Notes: a model not told the origin generated them from the sequence alone. 64,000 nt of DNA from JAJPXC01 sp964562375 (GCA_964562375.1 CAZLSW010000002.1:23415-87414); one strand, 5' to 3'. Shown: positions 1-9,434, numbered from the stretch's first letter. Made by a program: numbers and translations.

Positions 1-2
1 TG

Positions 3-1619
3 GGCGTGTTCCTGTTGCCGTCGTTGCTCAATTCCTCTCGACGGTACTTGAACAACGAGACGCTGCTGGTGGTGTCGATGGGTTTATGCCTTGGCATGGC
101 GGTGTTCTCGGTGATGTGCGGTTTCTCGCTGGCATTGGGAGCGTTCGTGATGGGCTCGATTTTGGCTGGCACGTCGCTTGCCGAGAGCATCGAGAAAGTG
201 ACCGAGCCGGTGAAAAACCTGTTTGGGGCCGTGTTCTTCATCTCGGTAGGCATGCTTGTCGACCCCCACACGTTGGTGGAATATTGGAAACCGATTGTGG
301 CCTTGTCGGCGCTCGTGATCGTGGGTGGCATCGTGTTTGGCTCGGGGGGCATGCTGGTGACTGGTCAATCGCTGCGTGTGGCCATCGAGAGCGGTTTTTC
401 GCTGACGCAGATTGGCGAGTTTTCGTTCATCATCGCCACGCTGGGCTTGTCGCTTGGCGTGCTTGAGCAAGCATTGTACCCGATTATCGTGGCGGTGTCG
501 GTAATCACCACGTTCACAACCCCTTACATGATAAAAGCGGCCGACCCGGCGGCAACGTGGGTGGAGCGGCATCTGCCCAAGCGGCTCAGTTTCTTGATCA
601 ACCGCTACTCGCGCAAGGCACAGGAGGAGAGCGCTACGGTGACGTTGTGGCACACCGTGCTGCGCCGTTATGCGTGGCGAGTGGTGCTGTATTCCATAGT
701 GCTGTTGGCGATGTGCCTGATTTCCAAGCACTTGTTGTTGCCTTGGCTTGAGGAGAAATTCCTTGGGTGGGGCAAGGCGTTGTGTGGACTGTTGACGTTG
801 GCTGGGATGGCGCCGTTCCTGTTGGCGTTGTCGTTGCCCGCGTCGGTCCGCACCGAGCGCGACCGCCTGCTGGAGGCCAACGCCCGCTTTGACGTGCCAC
901 TGATTGTGATGACCGTGCTGAGACTGTTTATCGCCCTGATGTTCATTATCTATGCGATAAGCTCGATATGGTCGGCCTCTATCGGAATCGCTACGGGTCT
1001 GGCTGTCTTCACGTTGCTTATTTTCTTCTTCTCGTCGCATGTGAAGGCACGCATGCGACGAATTGAGTCGAAATTTCTTGACAACCTCAACGAGCGCGAG
1101 CTGCGTCGCTCAGGTCGTAACAATGTGGTTATAAGTGATTTGCATCTGGCTTATATGACAATAGGCTACGGGTGCCCCTTTGTGGGAGAGCGGTTGCGGG
1201 ATTCCAACCTTCGGCGCGCTTACGGCGTTAATGTAGTAAGCATAAGTCGCGGTGGCGAGGGTATACCCATCCCTTCGGGCGACCAGCGAATCTTCCCGGG
1301 CGACACCATCGGCGTGATCGGCACCGACGAGCAGATTCAGCGGTTGCTGGCCGATGCCGAGCGCGACGAAACGCTCACCGACCACACCAGCGATGTAAAT
1401 CCACAGAATTTCCGTATGACTCCGCTTCAACTATCTGACAATTCGCCACTTATCGGCAAGAGTGCGACCACGGCTAACCTGCGCCGTGAGCACACGGCCC
1501 TGGTTGTGGCGTTGCAACGCGGGGATGATTATATCCCGGTGAACGGTCAGGAGAGATTCGAGGCCGGAGATACCGTGTGGATGGTGGGTGACCCTAAACA
1601 GTTGGCCACGCTTAAATAA
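3..1619 (+). CDS. Cation:proton antiporter with two RCK_C domains (5' partial)
   Basis: The reading frame is open to the left edge, so the N-terminal part of the transporter is missing. The first ~200 residues are the membrane core of a CPA2/Kef-type monovalent cation:proton antiporter, with motifs such as GFSLALGAFVMGSILAGTSL and QIGEFSFIIATLGLSLG. Four more hydrophobic segments follow (~residues 225-350). The C-terminus carries two TrkA-C/RCK_C-like regulatory modules (~380-455 and ~470-537), each with the typical 'F-x-x-G-D-T' ending (FPGDTIGVIG, FEAGDTVWMVG). It probably exchanges K+ or Na+ for H+ at the inner membrane; the ion is not deducible. The next gene begins 6 bp after its stop, so it is the first visible gene of a three-gene operon. 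Confidence 0.85.
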   Translation, partial: GVFLLPSLLNSSRRYLNNETLLVVSMGLCLGMAVFSVMCGFSLALGAFVMGSILAGTSLAESIEKVTEPVKNLFGAVFFISVGMLVDPHTLVEYWKPIVALSALVIVGGIVFGSGGMLVTGQSLRVAIESGFSLTQIGEFSFIIATLGLSLGVLEQALYPIIVAVSVITTFTTPYMIKAADPAATWVERHLPKRLSFLINRYSRKAQEESATVTLWHTVLRRYAWRVVLYSIVLLAMCLISKHLLLPWLEEKFLGWGKALCGLLTLAGMAPFLLALSLPASVRTERDRLLEANARFDVPLIVMTVLRLFIALMFIIYAISSIWSASIGIATGLAVFTLLIFFFSSHVKARMRRIESKFLDNLNERELRRSGRNNVVISDLHLAYMTIGYGCPFVGERLRDSNLRRAYGVNVVSISRGGEGIPIPSGDQRIFPGDTIGVIGTDEQIQRLLADAERDETLTDHTSDVNPQNFRMTPLQLSDNSPLIGKSATTANLRREHTALVVALQRGDDYIPVNGQERFEAGDTVWMVGDPKQLATLK

Positions 1620-1625
1620 CAGAAT

Positions 1626-2756
1626 ATGAGGTGGCTGACGGGAATATTGGCTTTATCGTTTGCTCTGTGGCTGTGTGCCGCCGAGAAAGAGGATAGCGTG
1701 CCGAAACAGAATCTGTATCAGAAGATTGTGAAATATCTGGCCGAGACCAACTCCACCAAGACCGACACAAAATTCGACTTCTCGGTAATCGGGGGTCCTC
1801 ATTACAGCAGCGACACAAAATTTGGCCTCGGCATCGTGGCCGCCGGCTACTATAACACCGCTCCCGAAGACAGCCTTACGCACGATTCCAACGTGTCGCT
1901 CTACGGCGACATCACCACCACGCTTTACTACGAAGTGGGAATCCGCGGGTCCAACCTTTGCCATGGCGATGCTTGGCGTATCGACTACGTGGCCCGATTT
2001 TTCTCGTTCCCGAGCTATTTCTGGGGTATCGGCTACGATATGGACCATCGCGACAGCAACAAAACCAAGTATAAGCGCCTTCAGAGCGATGTCAACGCCA
2101 CGGTGCTTCGCCGCGTGGGTAAACACTTGTATATGGGGCCTTTAGGCAGTTTCGCTTATGTCAAAGCGGGGGCCCCCCACGACCGGGCGAAGTGGGATGG
2201 GCAGCGGCTGAGGACGTTCAACTGGGGTCCGGGAGTGTCGGTGCAATTCGACACCCGCGACAACATCGCCAATGCCTATCGGGGCACATACATGAAACTC
2301 GACCAGACATTCTACCCCAAATTCGCCGGCAACCACTATGCCTTCTCCATGACCGAAATCACTGCCAATCAGTACTGTCCGGCTTGGAAAGGTGCCATTA
2401 TCGCCTGCCAGGTACACGGCAAATTCACTTACGGGAACGTGCCTTGGAGCATGCTGGCGCAAGTGGGCGGAAGTCGCACGCTGCGAGGCTATTACGAGGG
2501 ACGATACTGCGACAAGGAGGAGATCGACTTTGTGGTGGAACTGCGCCAACACGTCTACCATCGCTCGGGCTTCGTCCTTTGGGGTGGGGCTGGCTGGGTG
2601 ATGCCGTATCCTTCGGCAATGAGGCTGCGCAATACCCTTCCCAGTGTGGGCGTGGGCTACCGTTGGGAGTTCAAGAAACGAGTGAACGTGCGGCTCGACT
2701 ATGGCATTGGTCGTGGCGAAAGCACCATTTTATTCAGCATCAACGAGGCATTTTAA
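1626..2756 (+). CDS. BamA/TamA-like outer-membrane beta-barrel protein
   Basis: 376 residues. A short signal peptide (MRWLTGILALSFALWLCAAE) is followed by ~50 polar residues and then alternating amphipathic strands, many ending in aromatic residues. The protein ends in phenylalanine (FSINEAF), the usual C-terminal signature for barrel insertion. Motifs such as TRDNIANAYRGTYMKLD, GGSRTLRGYYEGRYCDKEEI and NVRLDYGIGRG match the C-terminal bacterial surface antigen (D15/Omp85) barrel. POTRA domains are absent, so this is the short barrel-only form known from Bacteroidetes. The substrate is unknown. It lies 6 bp after the antiporter and 2 bp before the phosphoethanolamine transferase, so cotranscription and an envelope role are likely. 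Confidence 0.82.
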   Translation: MRWLTGILALSFALWLCAAEKEDSVPKQNLYQKIVKYLAETNSTKTDTKFDFSVIGGPHYSSDTKFGLGIVAAGYYNTAPEDSLTHDSNVSLYGDITTTLYYEVGIRGSNLCHGDAWRIDYVARFFSFPSYFWGIGYDMDHRDSNKTKYKRLQSDVNATVLRRVGKHLYMGPLGSFAYVKAGAPHDRAKWDGQRLRTFNWGPGVSVQFDTRDNIANAYRGTYMKLDQTFYPKFAGNHYAFSMTEITANQYCPAWKGAIIACQVHGKFTYGNVPWSMLAQVGGSRTLRGYYEGRYCDKEEIDFVVELRQHVYHRSGFVLWGGAGWVMPYPSAMRLRNTLPSVGVGYRWEFKKRVNVRLDYGIGRGESTILFSINEAF

Positions 2757-2758
2757 TC

Positions 2759-4531
2759 ATGGGTAGCAAGCATAAAATCACCGACTTAAGCACTTGGATG
2801 GCGGGTGAACACCTAAGCCCGCTCCGTGGGCAGGCGTGGCTGGCGTTGCTTGTGCCTATTGCTCTGATCGTACCGAATATCGCGCTGTGCATCACCGAGG
2901 ATATGTCGTGGCTTACGGCGCTGGCCAATGTGCTGTTTCCCTTGGGCGTTTACGCGCTGATAATGAGCTCGTGGCGCAGGGTTGGGGCGACGACGTGGCT
3001 ATGCTTTCCGATGATGTTCTTCGGAGCGTTCCAGATAGTGTTACTGTTCCTCTATGGCGGGTCGATAATCGCTGTGGATATGTTCCTTAACGTGGTGACT
3101 ACCAACGTGAACGAGGCCACCGAGCTGTTGGCCAATTTATTGCTGGCTATGGGTATCGTGATTGTGCTATACGTGCCCCTGCTGGTGTGGGCGACTGTTG
3201 TGCTTGTGAAACGCAAACGAGCCACTGCGCGGTTTATGCGGGCCTATAGGCACGTGTCACGACCGTTGTGCCTGTTAGGGACGGTGACATTAGGAGCAGC
3301 GCTCTTGTGGTCGCCCGATTTCGCCGTGCTCGACGACCTTTTCCCCGTAAATGTTTGCCACAATCTTGGATTGGCCGTCGGTCGCTTTCAAGATTCCCAA
3401 AATTACCCAGAAACGTCCAAGGACTACACCTTCCACGCTACGCATGAGCCTATCGACAGTGCTGACCGTGAGGTGATTGTGCTTGTAATCGGCGAAACCT
3501 CGTGTGCCGAAAATTGGCAGCTGCTGGGATATGGAAGAGAGACCAATCCACGGCTATCGAAGGTTGATGGCTTGGTGGCGTTTCCTAAGGCGTTGACCCA
3601 GAGCAACACCACCCACAAGAGCGTGCCGATGATGATGTCGCCGTTGACCGCCAAGACATTCGGTGACTCTATTACCCGCGTGAAAAGCGTGATCACGGCC
3701 TTCCGCGAGGCCGGATTCCACACCGCGTTTCTCTCCAATCAGCAACGCAACCGCTCCTATATCGACTACTTTGGCCAAGAGGCCGATCGTTGTGTGTTCC
3801 TCAAGGATGACGGCTGCGAGCATCTCGACGATGACTTGTTGCGGCTGCTCGCCGAGGAGCTTCGGGATACCGTAAACGCCCGAAAATTCATCGTGTTGCA
3901 CACTTATGGGTCGCATTTCCGATATCGCGACCGCTATCCCGCTGAATACGCGCGCTTCACGCCCGATGACGCTATCGACGCGCGTGCCTCCAATCGCGAC
4001 AGGCTTATCAACGCCTTCGACAACACGATTGTCTACATCGACACGATGCTGGACGATGTGATTGCCGGGCTTGACGAGCAGGGATGTCGCGTCTGCTTGG
4101 TCTATGCCTCCGACCACGGGGAGGATATCTTCGACGACGAGCGGGGACGCTTCCTGCACGCGTCGCCCACGCCCACTGCCTATCAATTGCGCGTGCCGTT
4201 GCTGGTTTATTACAAGGATGAACCCGACGCGATGGAATCGCGCCGCACCGTGGCCCCGGCGATGACGGAAGCCCAGGGCGCGCCGATGGTGGAATCTCCC
4301 AGGATGCAGGCCCTACGGGGTAATGTGGATAAGGTGGTGTCGCCGTCGGAGGTGGTGTTCCACACACTGCTCGACGCCGCCGGCATTTCGACCCCCGTTT
4401 TTGATTCTCGCTTGTCGCTGTTCAACCCGGCCTATACCACCCCGGAATTGCTTTACCTCACCGATCGCAACCAGGCCGTCCCCCTGCTCGACTCCGGCCT
4501 TAAGCCCCAGGATCTCCCCCTCCTCCCCTAG
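2759..4531 (+). CDS. EptA-like phosphoethanolamine transferase (sulfatase fold)
   Basis: 590 residues from the ATG 2 bp after the preceding stop. The frame is open further upstream, but that part overlaps the barrel gene and is not protein-like. Five hydrophobic helices (~residues 25-190) are followed by a periplasmic alkaline-phosphatase/sulfatase domain. That domain carries VLVIGETSCAENWQLLGYGR (the Thr of GET is the expected nucleophile), a conserved HTYGSHFRYRDRYP segment and the metal-binding YASDHGEDIFDD. The family transfers phosphoethanolamine from phosphatidylethanolamine to lipid A or core sugars, which lowers surface charge. The last 32 bp overlap the convergent AbiEii-like gene. 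Family assignment is firm; the exact acceptor is inferred. Confidence 0.88.
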   Translation: MGSKHKITDLSTWMAGEHLSPLRGQAWLALLVPIALIVPNIALCITEDMSWLTALANVLFPLGVYALIMSSWRRVGATTWLCFPMMFFGAFQIVLLFLYGGSIIAVDMFLNVVTTNVNEATELLANLLLAMGIVIVLYVPLLVWATVVLVKRKRATARFMRAYRHVSRPLCLLGTVTLGAALLWSPDFAVLDDLFPVNVCHNLGLAVGRFQDSQNYPETSKDYTFHATHEPIDSADREVIVLVIGETSCAENWQLLGYGRETNPRLSKVDGLVAFPKALTQSNTTHKSVPMMMSPLTAKTFGDSITRVKSVITAFREAGFHTAFLSNQQRNRSYIDYFGQEADRCVFLKDDGCEHLDDDLLRLLAEELRDTVNARKFIVLHTYGSHFRYRDRYPAEYARFTPDDAIDARASNRDRLINAFDNTIVYIDTMLDDVIAGLDEQGCRVCLVYASDHGEDIFDDERGRFLHASPTPTAYQLRVPLLVYYKDEPDAMESRRTVAPAMTEAQGAPMVESPRMQALRGNVDKVVSPSEVVFHTLLDAAGISTPVFDSRLSLFNPAYTTPELLYLTDRNQAVPLLDSGLKPQDLPLLP

Positions 4532-5138
4532 CAAGATCTTGCACTTTTGCCCGGATAAACTCCTTTATGTCTTCCCAATCTATATTCTGGAACATGTGGG
4601 GCATCAAATCGTCTTCAGCATCCAAGAAATAGGTTAACCCCATTAAGACTCTCATCCGGGAACCGTGGGGATATTTCAACTCATATAGTTGCAAAATTTC
4701 TTCAAGCGACATATGTTGAAGAAGAAAATATGTGTCGATGAAGTCTTTGCGCTTTCCTCTGCCATCGATAGCCTGCATCTTCATGGCTGCAATATCTTTG
4801 GGTGAGGCCATAACAATTCCATCCTCGATAACCGGCTGATCCAGCCACGGGTACATAGAATAATGTACAATGTCGACCTTTACTCCGTCTAATCGCAAAC
4901 TTCTGATAATTTTCGATGTGGTAGAATTTTCAACCGTTCCGATATTGCTAAATACATCTGCGAAATTAATATTTAAATCAAATTCGCCAAAGAAATCGAG
5001 GTCGACTGAGGTGCGGTGCCCCAGCTGGAGAGCTAATGCCGTTCCGCCCACCAACCGTGTTTTTCTCATCTCAGGAAGATTTGAAATCTTTTTCAGGAGT
5101 TCCAGAGTGTGGGGTTTGATTGTGCGAAGTGATAGCAT
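4500..5138 (-). CDS. AbiEii/AbiGii-type nucleotidyltransferase toxin
   Basis: 212 residues. The N-terminus carries the nucleotidyltransferase signature of AbiEii-like (type IV) toxins: LVGGTALALQLGHRTSVDLD, with G-G-T and D-x-D. The second signature, PKDIAAMKMQAIDGRGKRKD, contains the conserved Lys and the R-x-K-D-x-x-D block. Known AbiEii members modify tRNA 3' ends and cause abortive infection or growth arrest. The start overlaps the end of the upstream antitoxin gene by 46 bp, which suggests translational coupling. The 3' end runs 32 bp into the convergent eptA-like gene. The DNA is visibly more A/T-rich than its neighbours, consistent with horizontal gain. Confidence 0.87.
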   Translation of the reverse strand: MLSLRTIKPHTLELLKKISNLPEMRKTRLVGGTALALQLGHRTSVDLDFFGEFDLNINFADVFSNIGTVENSTTSKIIRSLRLDGVKVDIVHYSMYPWLDQPVIEDGIVMASPKDIAAMKMQAIDGRGKRKDFIDTYFLLQHMSLEEILQLYELKYPHGSRMRVLMGLTYFLDAEDDLMPHMFQNIDWEDIKEFIRAKVQDLARGGGGDPGA

Positions 5139-5395
5139 CTGTAATCTTCTTTTTTTGTGTTGCTAATGCATGTGATAAAGGAAAGGGCTACGGCATCTAA
5201 GGTTCTTAGCCCTTTACAATATTCAGCGATTTTGGGTATGCCGTAATGGTCGCGTATCGCCAGCCAGTCTTGCCAATTTCCGTATTCCAATACGCGTTGA
5301 ACAACGAAGGCTGGATGGGTATCCCAATCCAGACCTGTCGTGTCAACGTCCCAAAAAAGGGTGGGAGATAAGCTTTCTAATATACTTTTTTGCAT
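5093..5395 (-). CDS. DUF6922-like antitoxin partner of the AbiEii toxin
   Basis: 100 residues. The core has the pattern LFWDVDTTGLDWDTHPAFVV followed by a QRVLEYGNWQDWLAI segment, typical of short proteins encoded directly before AbiEii-type nucleotidyltransferases in Bacteroidetes. The domain name is recalled from family knowledge. The protein starts 4 bp after the stop of the nitroreductase and overlaps the toxin start by 46 bp, so all three genes may share one transcript. Its role as antitoxin is inferred from position; no helix-turn-helix is obvious. Confidence 0.72.
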   Translation of the reverse strand: MQKSILESLSPTLFWDVDTTGLDWDTHPAFVVQRVLEYGNWQDWLAIRDHYGIPKIAEYCKGLRTLDAVALSFITCISNTKKEDYRCYHFAQSNPTLWNS

Positions 5396-5399
5396 ACCT

Positions 5400-6005
5400 T
5401 TACCAGCGGTTGTGGTGGATTTTGGAGGGGTCCCATTTGTCCTTGGGCTCGGCTGGGCCGGAGGGGTAACCCATGGCTACGACGCACAGGGGAACAATGT
5501 CGTCGGGCAAACCAACGGCCTCGGATACGGCCGAAACGCGCTCGACGATGGGGTAAACGCCACACCATACAGCTCCTAGGCCTACGGCATGGGCGGCCAA
5601 CAGCAGGTTCTCGGTTGCTGCCGACGCGTCCTGGATCCAGAAGTCGTGGCCGTCGCCGTCAAGACAGCGTGCCATGTCGCCGCACACTACGATAGCGGCC
5701 TGTGCCTCGGCCAGCATTTTCCACTGGGGGACGTGGGCCGAGAGCGAGTCGAGGGCCTTGCGATTGTTGAGTACCACGAATGCCCAAGGTTGCTTGTTGG
5801 CGGCTGTGGGAGCGGCCATGGCGGCTTTCAGCACGGTGGTGATTACTGAGTCGGGGATAGCTTGCTGGGTGTAGGAGCGCACCGATGAGCGGGTCATGAT
5901 ACACTCGATGGCGTCGTCGCAAGTGGCGGGTGTCTTGTCGCTGTTACAAGCTGCCAGGGGGGCTAGCAGGGCGGCGCCGAGGGCGAGGGTGAAGATTTTG
6001 TTCAT
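5400..6005 (-). CDS. Nitroreductase-family lipoprotein
   Basis: 201 residues from the ATG at 6005. The frame is open further upstream, but that part only translates an octamer repeat tract. The N-terminus MNKIFTLALGAALLAPLAAC is a lipoprotein signal ending in the lipobox L-A-A-C. The rest is a nitroreductase fold: IMTRSSVRSYTQQAIPDSV (FMN phosphate contact region), AMAAPTAANKQPWAFVVL, and AAHAVGLGAVWCGVYPI with the C-terminal MGYPSG. Family members are FMN-dependent NAD(P)H oxidoreductases acting on nitro or quinone compounds. Lipid anchoring outside the cytoplasm is unusual for the family as a whole and raises the question of the electron donor. It is followed by the AbiE-type pair. Confidence 0.85.
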   Translation of the reverse strand: MNKIFTLALGAALLAPLAACNSDKTPATCDDAIECIMTRSSVRSYTQQAIPDSVITTVLKAAMAAPTAANKQPWAFVVLNNRKALDSLSAHVPQWKMLAEAQAAIVVCGDMARCLDGDGHDFWIQDASAATENLLLAAHAVGLGAVWCGVYPIVERVSAVSEAVGLPDDIVPLCVVAMGYPSGPAEPKDKWDPSKIHHNRW

Positions 6006-6032
6006 GTTTTTTATTTTTTTGGGTTTTAGTGA

Positions 6033-6166
6033 AATAACGCAATAACGTAATAACGCAATAACGCAGTAACGCAGTAACGTAATAACGCAATAACGCAATA
6101 ACGCAGTAACGCAATAACGCATAACGCAATAACGTGATAACGTTATAACGGGATAACGGGATTGCG
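6033..6166. repeat. Octamer tandem repeat tract (GTTATTGC-type) upstream of the nitroreductase
   Basis: About 130 bp made of near-perfect 8-bp units. On the minus strand they read GTTATTGC, with GTTACTGC, GTTATTAC and GTTATAAC variants. The tract lies 28 bp upstream of the nitroreductase start codon, so it would be part of its 5' leader. Shorter tracts of the same family occur near 11520-11575, 24272-24310 and 31313-31346, and inside a gene near 61434-61460. Confidence 0.9.
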
Positions 6167-6197
6167 GGAAAGCGTAATCATGCATTATCGCGTGGAA

Positions 6198-6231
6198 TTT
6201 GGGCGCAAGTTACCAAATTTTTGTATCTTTG
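6198..6231 (+). promoter_or_regulatory. Bacteroidetes-type promoter for rfbBA
   Basis: TATCTTTG at 6224-6231 matches the -7 consensus TAnnTTTG fully. TTTG at 6198-6201 matches the -33 element, with a 22-bp spacer. The first codon of rfbB lies 28 bp downstream. Confidence 0.7.
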
Positions 6232-6259
6232 CCAAAAATAAAGGAAACCAATCGAAGCA

Positions 6260-7447
6260 ATGACCACATATTTGGTCACGGGTGGCGCGGGCTTCATCGG
6301 CGCCAATTTCGTGAAATATATCTTGGCCAAATACGGCCAGGAGGAGATTAATGTGGTCATCCTTGACGCACTCACCTATGCTGGTAATTTGCTGACAATC
6401 AAGGATGAACTACAAGATTCACGGGTGACGTTCATAAAGGGGGATATCGGCGACCGTGGCTTGGTCGACCGGATTTTGGCTGAGCATGATCCCCGTTTTA
6501 TCGTCAATTTCGCCGCTGAGAGCCATGTTGACCGCTCGATTACCGGTCCTCGCATCTTCCTGGAAACCAATATATTGGGCACGCAGACGCTACTCGATGC
6601 GGCACGCGTGGCTTGGCGACTGCCCGATGGGGCCTATAAACCGGGGCATAAGTTTCTGCAAATCTCCACTGATGAGGTATATGGCTCATTACCAGTGGAA
6701 TATGATCAGCCACAACCCTTGCATGTCGTAGATGAGTTGAAGACGGTGGTGAAGGATCGAGGCGAGTTGCACACGTTTGGCACTCAGTTCTTTACGGAAA
6801 CAACCCCGCTGCATCCCCATTCCCCGTATTCGGCTTCGAAAACTTCGGCCGACATGTTTGTGATGGCTTATCACGATACCTACGGCCTCCCCGTCAACAT
6901 CACCCGCTGCTCCAATAATTACGGGCCATATCATTTCCCCGAGAAACTTATCCCGTTGATGATCAAGAACTTGCTTGAGGGAAAGCCGCTGCCAGTTTAT
7001 GGTCAAGGACTCAACGTGAGGGATTGGCTCTACGTGGAGGATCACGCCCGCGCTATCGACCTAGTTCTTCGCAAGGGAAGGGTAGGAGAGGTATACAACA
7101 TCGGAGGATTCAACGAGCACCGTAACCTCGACCTTGTGAAGGCGCTGATAAGAATTGTGGGCGAACTGATGTTGCAACATCCCGAATATCAGCGACTTTT
7201 AGCGCATCCTGAGATTCCTTTGGACGAGTCGCGAATCCAATTTGTAACCGACCGTCCTGGCCACGACATGCGCTACGCCATCGACCCCACGAAAATCGCC
7301 ACTGAGTTGGGATGGTATCCACAAACGCCTCTGTCCAAGGGACTTAAAGCAACTGTTGAGTGGTACTTCAACCATCAGGATTGGGTGGAGAGCGTCACCT
7401 CTGGCGACTATCAAAAGTATTACGAGCAAATGTACGGCAACCGATGA
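6260..7447 (+). CDS. rfbB: dTDP-glucose 4,6-dehydratase
   Basis: 395 residues, an extended short-chain dehydrogenase. The N-terminus has the NAD-binding motif [19 protein letters not shown]. Substrate-site motifs include [22 protein letters not shown] (Thr, Asp and Glu of the dehydratase site), the catalytic [12 protein letters not shown], and [20 protein letters not shown]. It converts dTDP-glucose to dTDP-4-keto-6-deoxyglucose for deoxysugar (e.g. rhamnose) synthesis. It is slightly longer than typical (~350). Its stop overlaps the start of rfbA in an ATGA arrangement. A good promoter lies directly upstream. The rfbC and rfbD genes are not in the window. Confidence 0.95.
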   Translation: MTTYLVTGGAGFIGANFVKYILAKYGQEEINVVILDALTYAGNLLTIKDELQDSRVTFIKGDIGDRGLVDRILAEHDPRFIVNFAAESHVDRSITGPRIFLETNILGTQTLLDAARVAWRLPDGAYKPGHKFLQISTDEVYGSLPVEYDQPQPLHVVDELKTVVKDRGELHTFGTQFFTETTPLHPHSPYSASKTSADMFVMAYHDTYGLPVNITRCSNNYGPYHFPEKLIPLMIKNLLEGKPLPVYGQGLNVRDWLYVEDHARAIDLVLRKGRVGEVYNIGGFNEHRNLDLVKALIRIVGELMLQHPEYQRLLAHPEIPLDESRIQFVTDRPGHDMRYAIDPTKIATELGWYPQTPLSKGLKATVEWYFNHQDWVESVTSGDYQKYYEQMYGNR

Positions 7448-8328
7448 AAGGAATAATCTTGGCCGGAGGTTCCGGCACGCGCCTGCACCCGATCACACGG
7501 GGCATCTCCAAGCAGTTGATCCCGGTTTACGACAAGCCTATGATCTATTATCCATTATCGGTGCTGATGCTCGCCGGGATACGTGAAATCCTGATAATCA
7601 GCACTCCACAGGACTTGCCTGCTTTCGAGCGGTTGCTTGGCGACGGCGCCGAGCTTGGAATCACCTTGAAATACGCCGAACAGCCCCGTCCCGAGGGCCT
7701 GGCTCAAGCCTTCTTGATTGGTCGCGAGTTTTTGGATGGGGACGACGCTTGCTTGGTGCTGGGCGACAACATTTTCTACGGCCAAGGATTTACGGGGATG
7801 ATGCGCAGGGCTGTAGAACGCGCCGAGCAGGGGAATGCCACTGTTTTTGCTTATCAAGTGCGTGATCCTCAGCGATATGGCGTAGTAGAGGTGGATGCCG
7901 CGGGCAATCCTGTGTCGATTGAGGAGAAACCTGCCCATCCCAAGAGCGACTTGGCTGTCGTGGGGCTCTATTTCTATCCTGCCGATGTTGTGGATATTGC
8001 CTCAGAAATCCAGCCTTCGGCCCGTGGCGAGCTGGAAATCACCTCGGTGAACGAAGCTTACCTGCGCCAGGGGCGATTGAATGTGTCGACCTTCGGCCGC
8101 GGCTTCGCATGGCTCGACACCGGCACGGTTGACTCGCTGAAGGAGGCCTCCAATTTCATCGAGGCCATCCAGAAGCGTCAAGGCTTTTATGTGGCCGCTC
8201 TCGAGGAGGTAGCTTATCGACGCGGATTTATCGACGCGGTCCAACTACGCGCTCTTGCCGAGCCATTGATGAACACCGAATACGGGCAATATCTCCATCG
8301 TCTGTCCCAATCTCCGTTAAACTCCTGA
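7444..8328 (+). CDS. rfbA: Glucose-1-phosphate thymidylyltransferase
   Basis: 294 residues. The start is the ATG overlapping the rfbB stop; the longer frame upstream lies inside rfbB. The N-terminus carries [20 protein letters not shown], the nucleotide-binding signature of sugar-phosphate nucleotidyltransferases, then [19 protein letters not shown] and [32 protein letters not shown] and [14 protein letters not shown] complete the RmlA pattern. It makes dTDP-glucose from dTTP and glucose-1-phosphate, the substrate of rfbB next to it. The mechanosensitive channel gene starts 2 bp after its stop. Confidence 0.95.
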   Translation: MKGIILAGGSGTRLHPITRGISKQLIPVYDKPMIYYPLSVLMLAGIREILIISTPQDLPAFERLLGDGAELGITLKYAEQPRPEGLAQAFLIGREFLDGDDACLVLGDNIFYGQGFTGMMRRAVERAEQGNATVFAYQVRDPQRYGVVEVDAAGNPVSIEEKPAHPKSDLAVVGLYFYPADVVDIASEIQPSARGELEITSVNEAYLRQGRLNVSTFGRGFAWLDTGTVDSLKEASNFIEAIQKRQGFYVAALEEVAYRRGFIDAVQLRALAEPLMNTEYGQYLHRLSQSPLNS

Positions 8329-8330
8329 AT

Positions 8331-9434
8331 ATGATAGCTTTAGTTGATGTAATGCCTGTGTTGCCCGACTCCATTCCTACGGTGAAGGAGGAGGTGAAGA
8401 TGCTGTCGTCGATGTCGTTTGACGACCTGATGAGCCGTGTGATCAACGGCGCCGTGGAATTTGGTATCAACTTGGCCATCGCCATCGTGGTGTTCTACGT
8501 TGGCAAGTTCATTATCAAGAAGTTATACAAGCTGGTACAGACGATTATGGTGCGTCGTCGCGCCGACCGGTCGTTGACCACGTTCGTTCTGTCGTTGATC
8601 AAGATGGTGTTGTATTTCATCTTGATAGTGACCGTTATAGGCATTTTGGGACTGGAAACGAGCTCGTTCCTTGCGCTGTTTGCCTCGGCTGGCGTCGCCG
8701 TGGGTATGGCTTTGAGCGGCACGTTACAGAATTTCGCGGGGGGTGTACTCATTCTCTTGCTCAAGCCATATAAGATAGGCGATTACATTGAGGCACAGGG
8801 TTTTGCGGGTACAGTGACGGAGATACAGATATTCCACACTATCATCTGCACTTACGACAACAAATCAATCATAATTCCCAATGGAGGCTTGTCGACGGGT
8901 TCGATAAACAACTGGTCGCGAGAAGATTACCGCCGCGTGTCGTGGAACGTGGCGATCTCCTATGGCGACTCGGTGGCCACTGCACGCGAGGCGATTATGG
9001 AGATTTTCGCGAGCGACCCGCGATTGGTGAAGCACTACGTGGAGGACGACCGCGAGCAGCGTCGGCAGCGACTCAAAGCGTTAGCCACGGAGCGTCCGGC
9101 AAAGGCATGTCCGACCAATGAGCCTGATTGTCATTGGTGGCAGCGATGGTTCACCCACCGCAAGAAGATGAAAAAAGCGATTGACCAGTGGGGCAAAGAT
9201 CGCGAGGCCAAGGTCATGGCCATGCTGCCCAAAGTTGACCGTTCTCCCTCGGTTGTTGTGGATTCGCTGGGCGACTCGAGCGTCAACCTTGTGGCTCGCG
9301 CTTGGACCGAGAGCGCCAACTATTGGGCTGTATATTACCAAATCGGGGAGCGCATCTACAATGAATTGCCCAAGGCTGGCATCAACTTCCCCTTCCCGCA
9401 AATGGACGTTCACCTCCAGCAATCCCCCGCATAA
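8331..9434 (+). CDS. MscS-family mechanosensitive channel with a basic insertion
   Basis: 367 residues. After a ~40-residue leader there are three membrane helices (~45-70, ~83-108, ~112-150). The third has the small-residue pattern AGVAVGMALSGTLQNFAGGV of the MscS pore helix. The beta domain follows (PYKIGDYIEAQGFAGTVTEI, IIIPNGGLSTGSINNWS). The cytoplasmic alpha/beta domain is interrupted after IFASDPRLVKHYVEDD by about 60 highly charged residues (~240-300). It resumes at KVDRSPSVVVDSLGDSSVNL. The channel releases solutes on hypo-osmotic shock. It appears to be the last gene of an rfbB-rfbA-channel operon. Confidence 0.9.
   Translation: MIALVDVMPVLPDSIPTVKEEVKMLSSMSFDDLMSRVINGAVEFGINLAIAIVVFYVGKFIIKKLYKLVQTIMVRRRADRSLTTFVLSLIKMVLYFILIVTVIGILGLETSSFLALFASAGVAVGMALSGTLQNFAGGVLILLLKPYKIGDYIEAQGFAGTVTEIQIFHTIICTYDNKSIIIPNGGLSTGSINNWSREDYRRVSWNVAISYGDSVATAREAIMEIFASDPRLVKHYVEDDREQRRQRLKALATERPAKACPTNEPDCHWWQRWFTHRKKMKKAIDQWGKDREAKVMAMLPKVDRSPSVVVDSLGDSSVNLVARAWTESANYWAVYYQIGERIYNELPKAGINFPFPQMDVHLQQSPA

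Noticed and set aside
2192..2758. A 189-codon in-frame extension of the phosphoethanolamine transferase
   Set aside because: It overlaps the beta-barrel gene in another frame and has no domain or membrane character; the ATG at 2759 directly precedes the conserved helices.
6006..6185. N-terminal extension of the nitroreductase with the repeated sequence RYCVITLL
   Set aside because: It is only the translation of the octamer repeat; the lipoprotein signal starts at the ATG at 6005.
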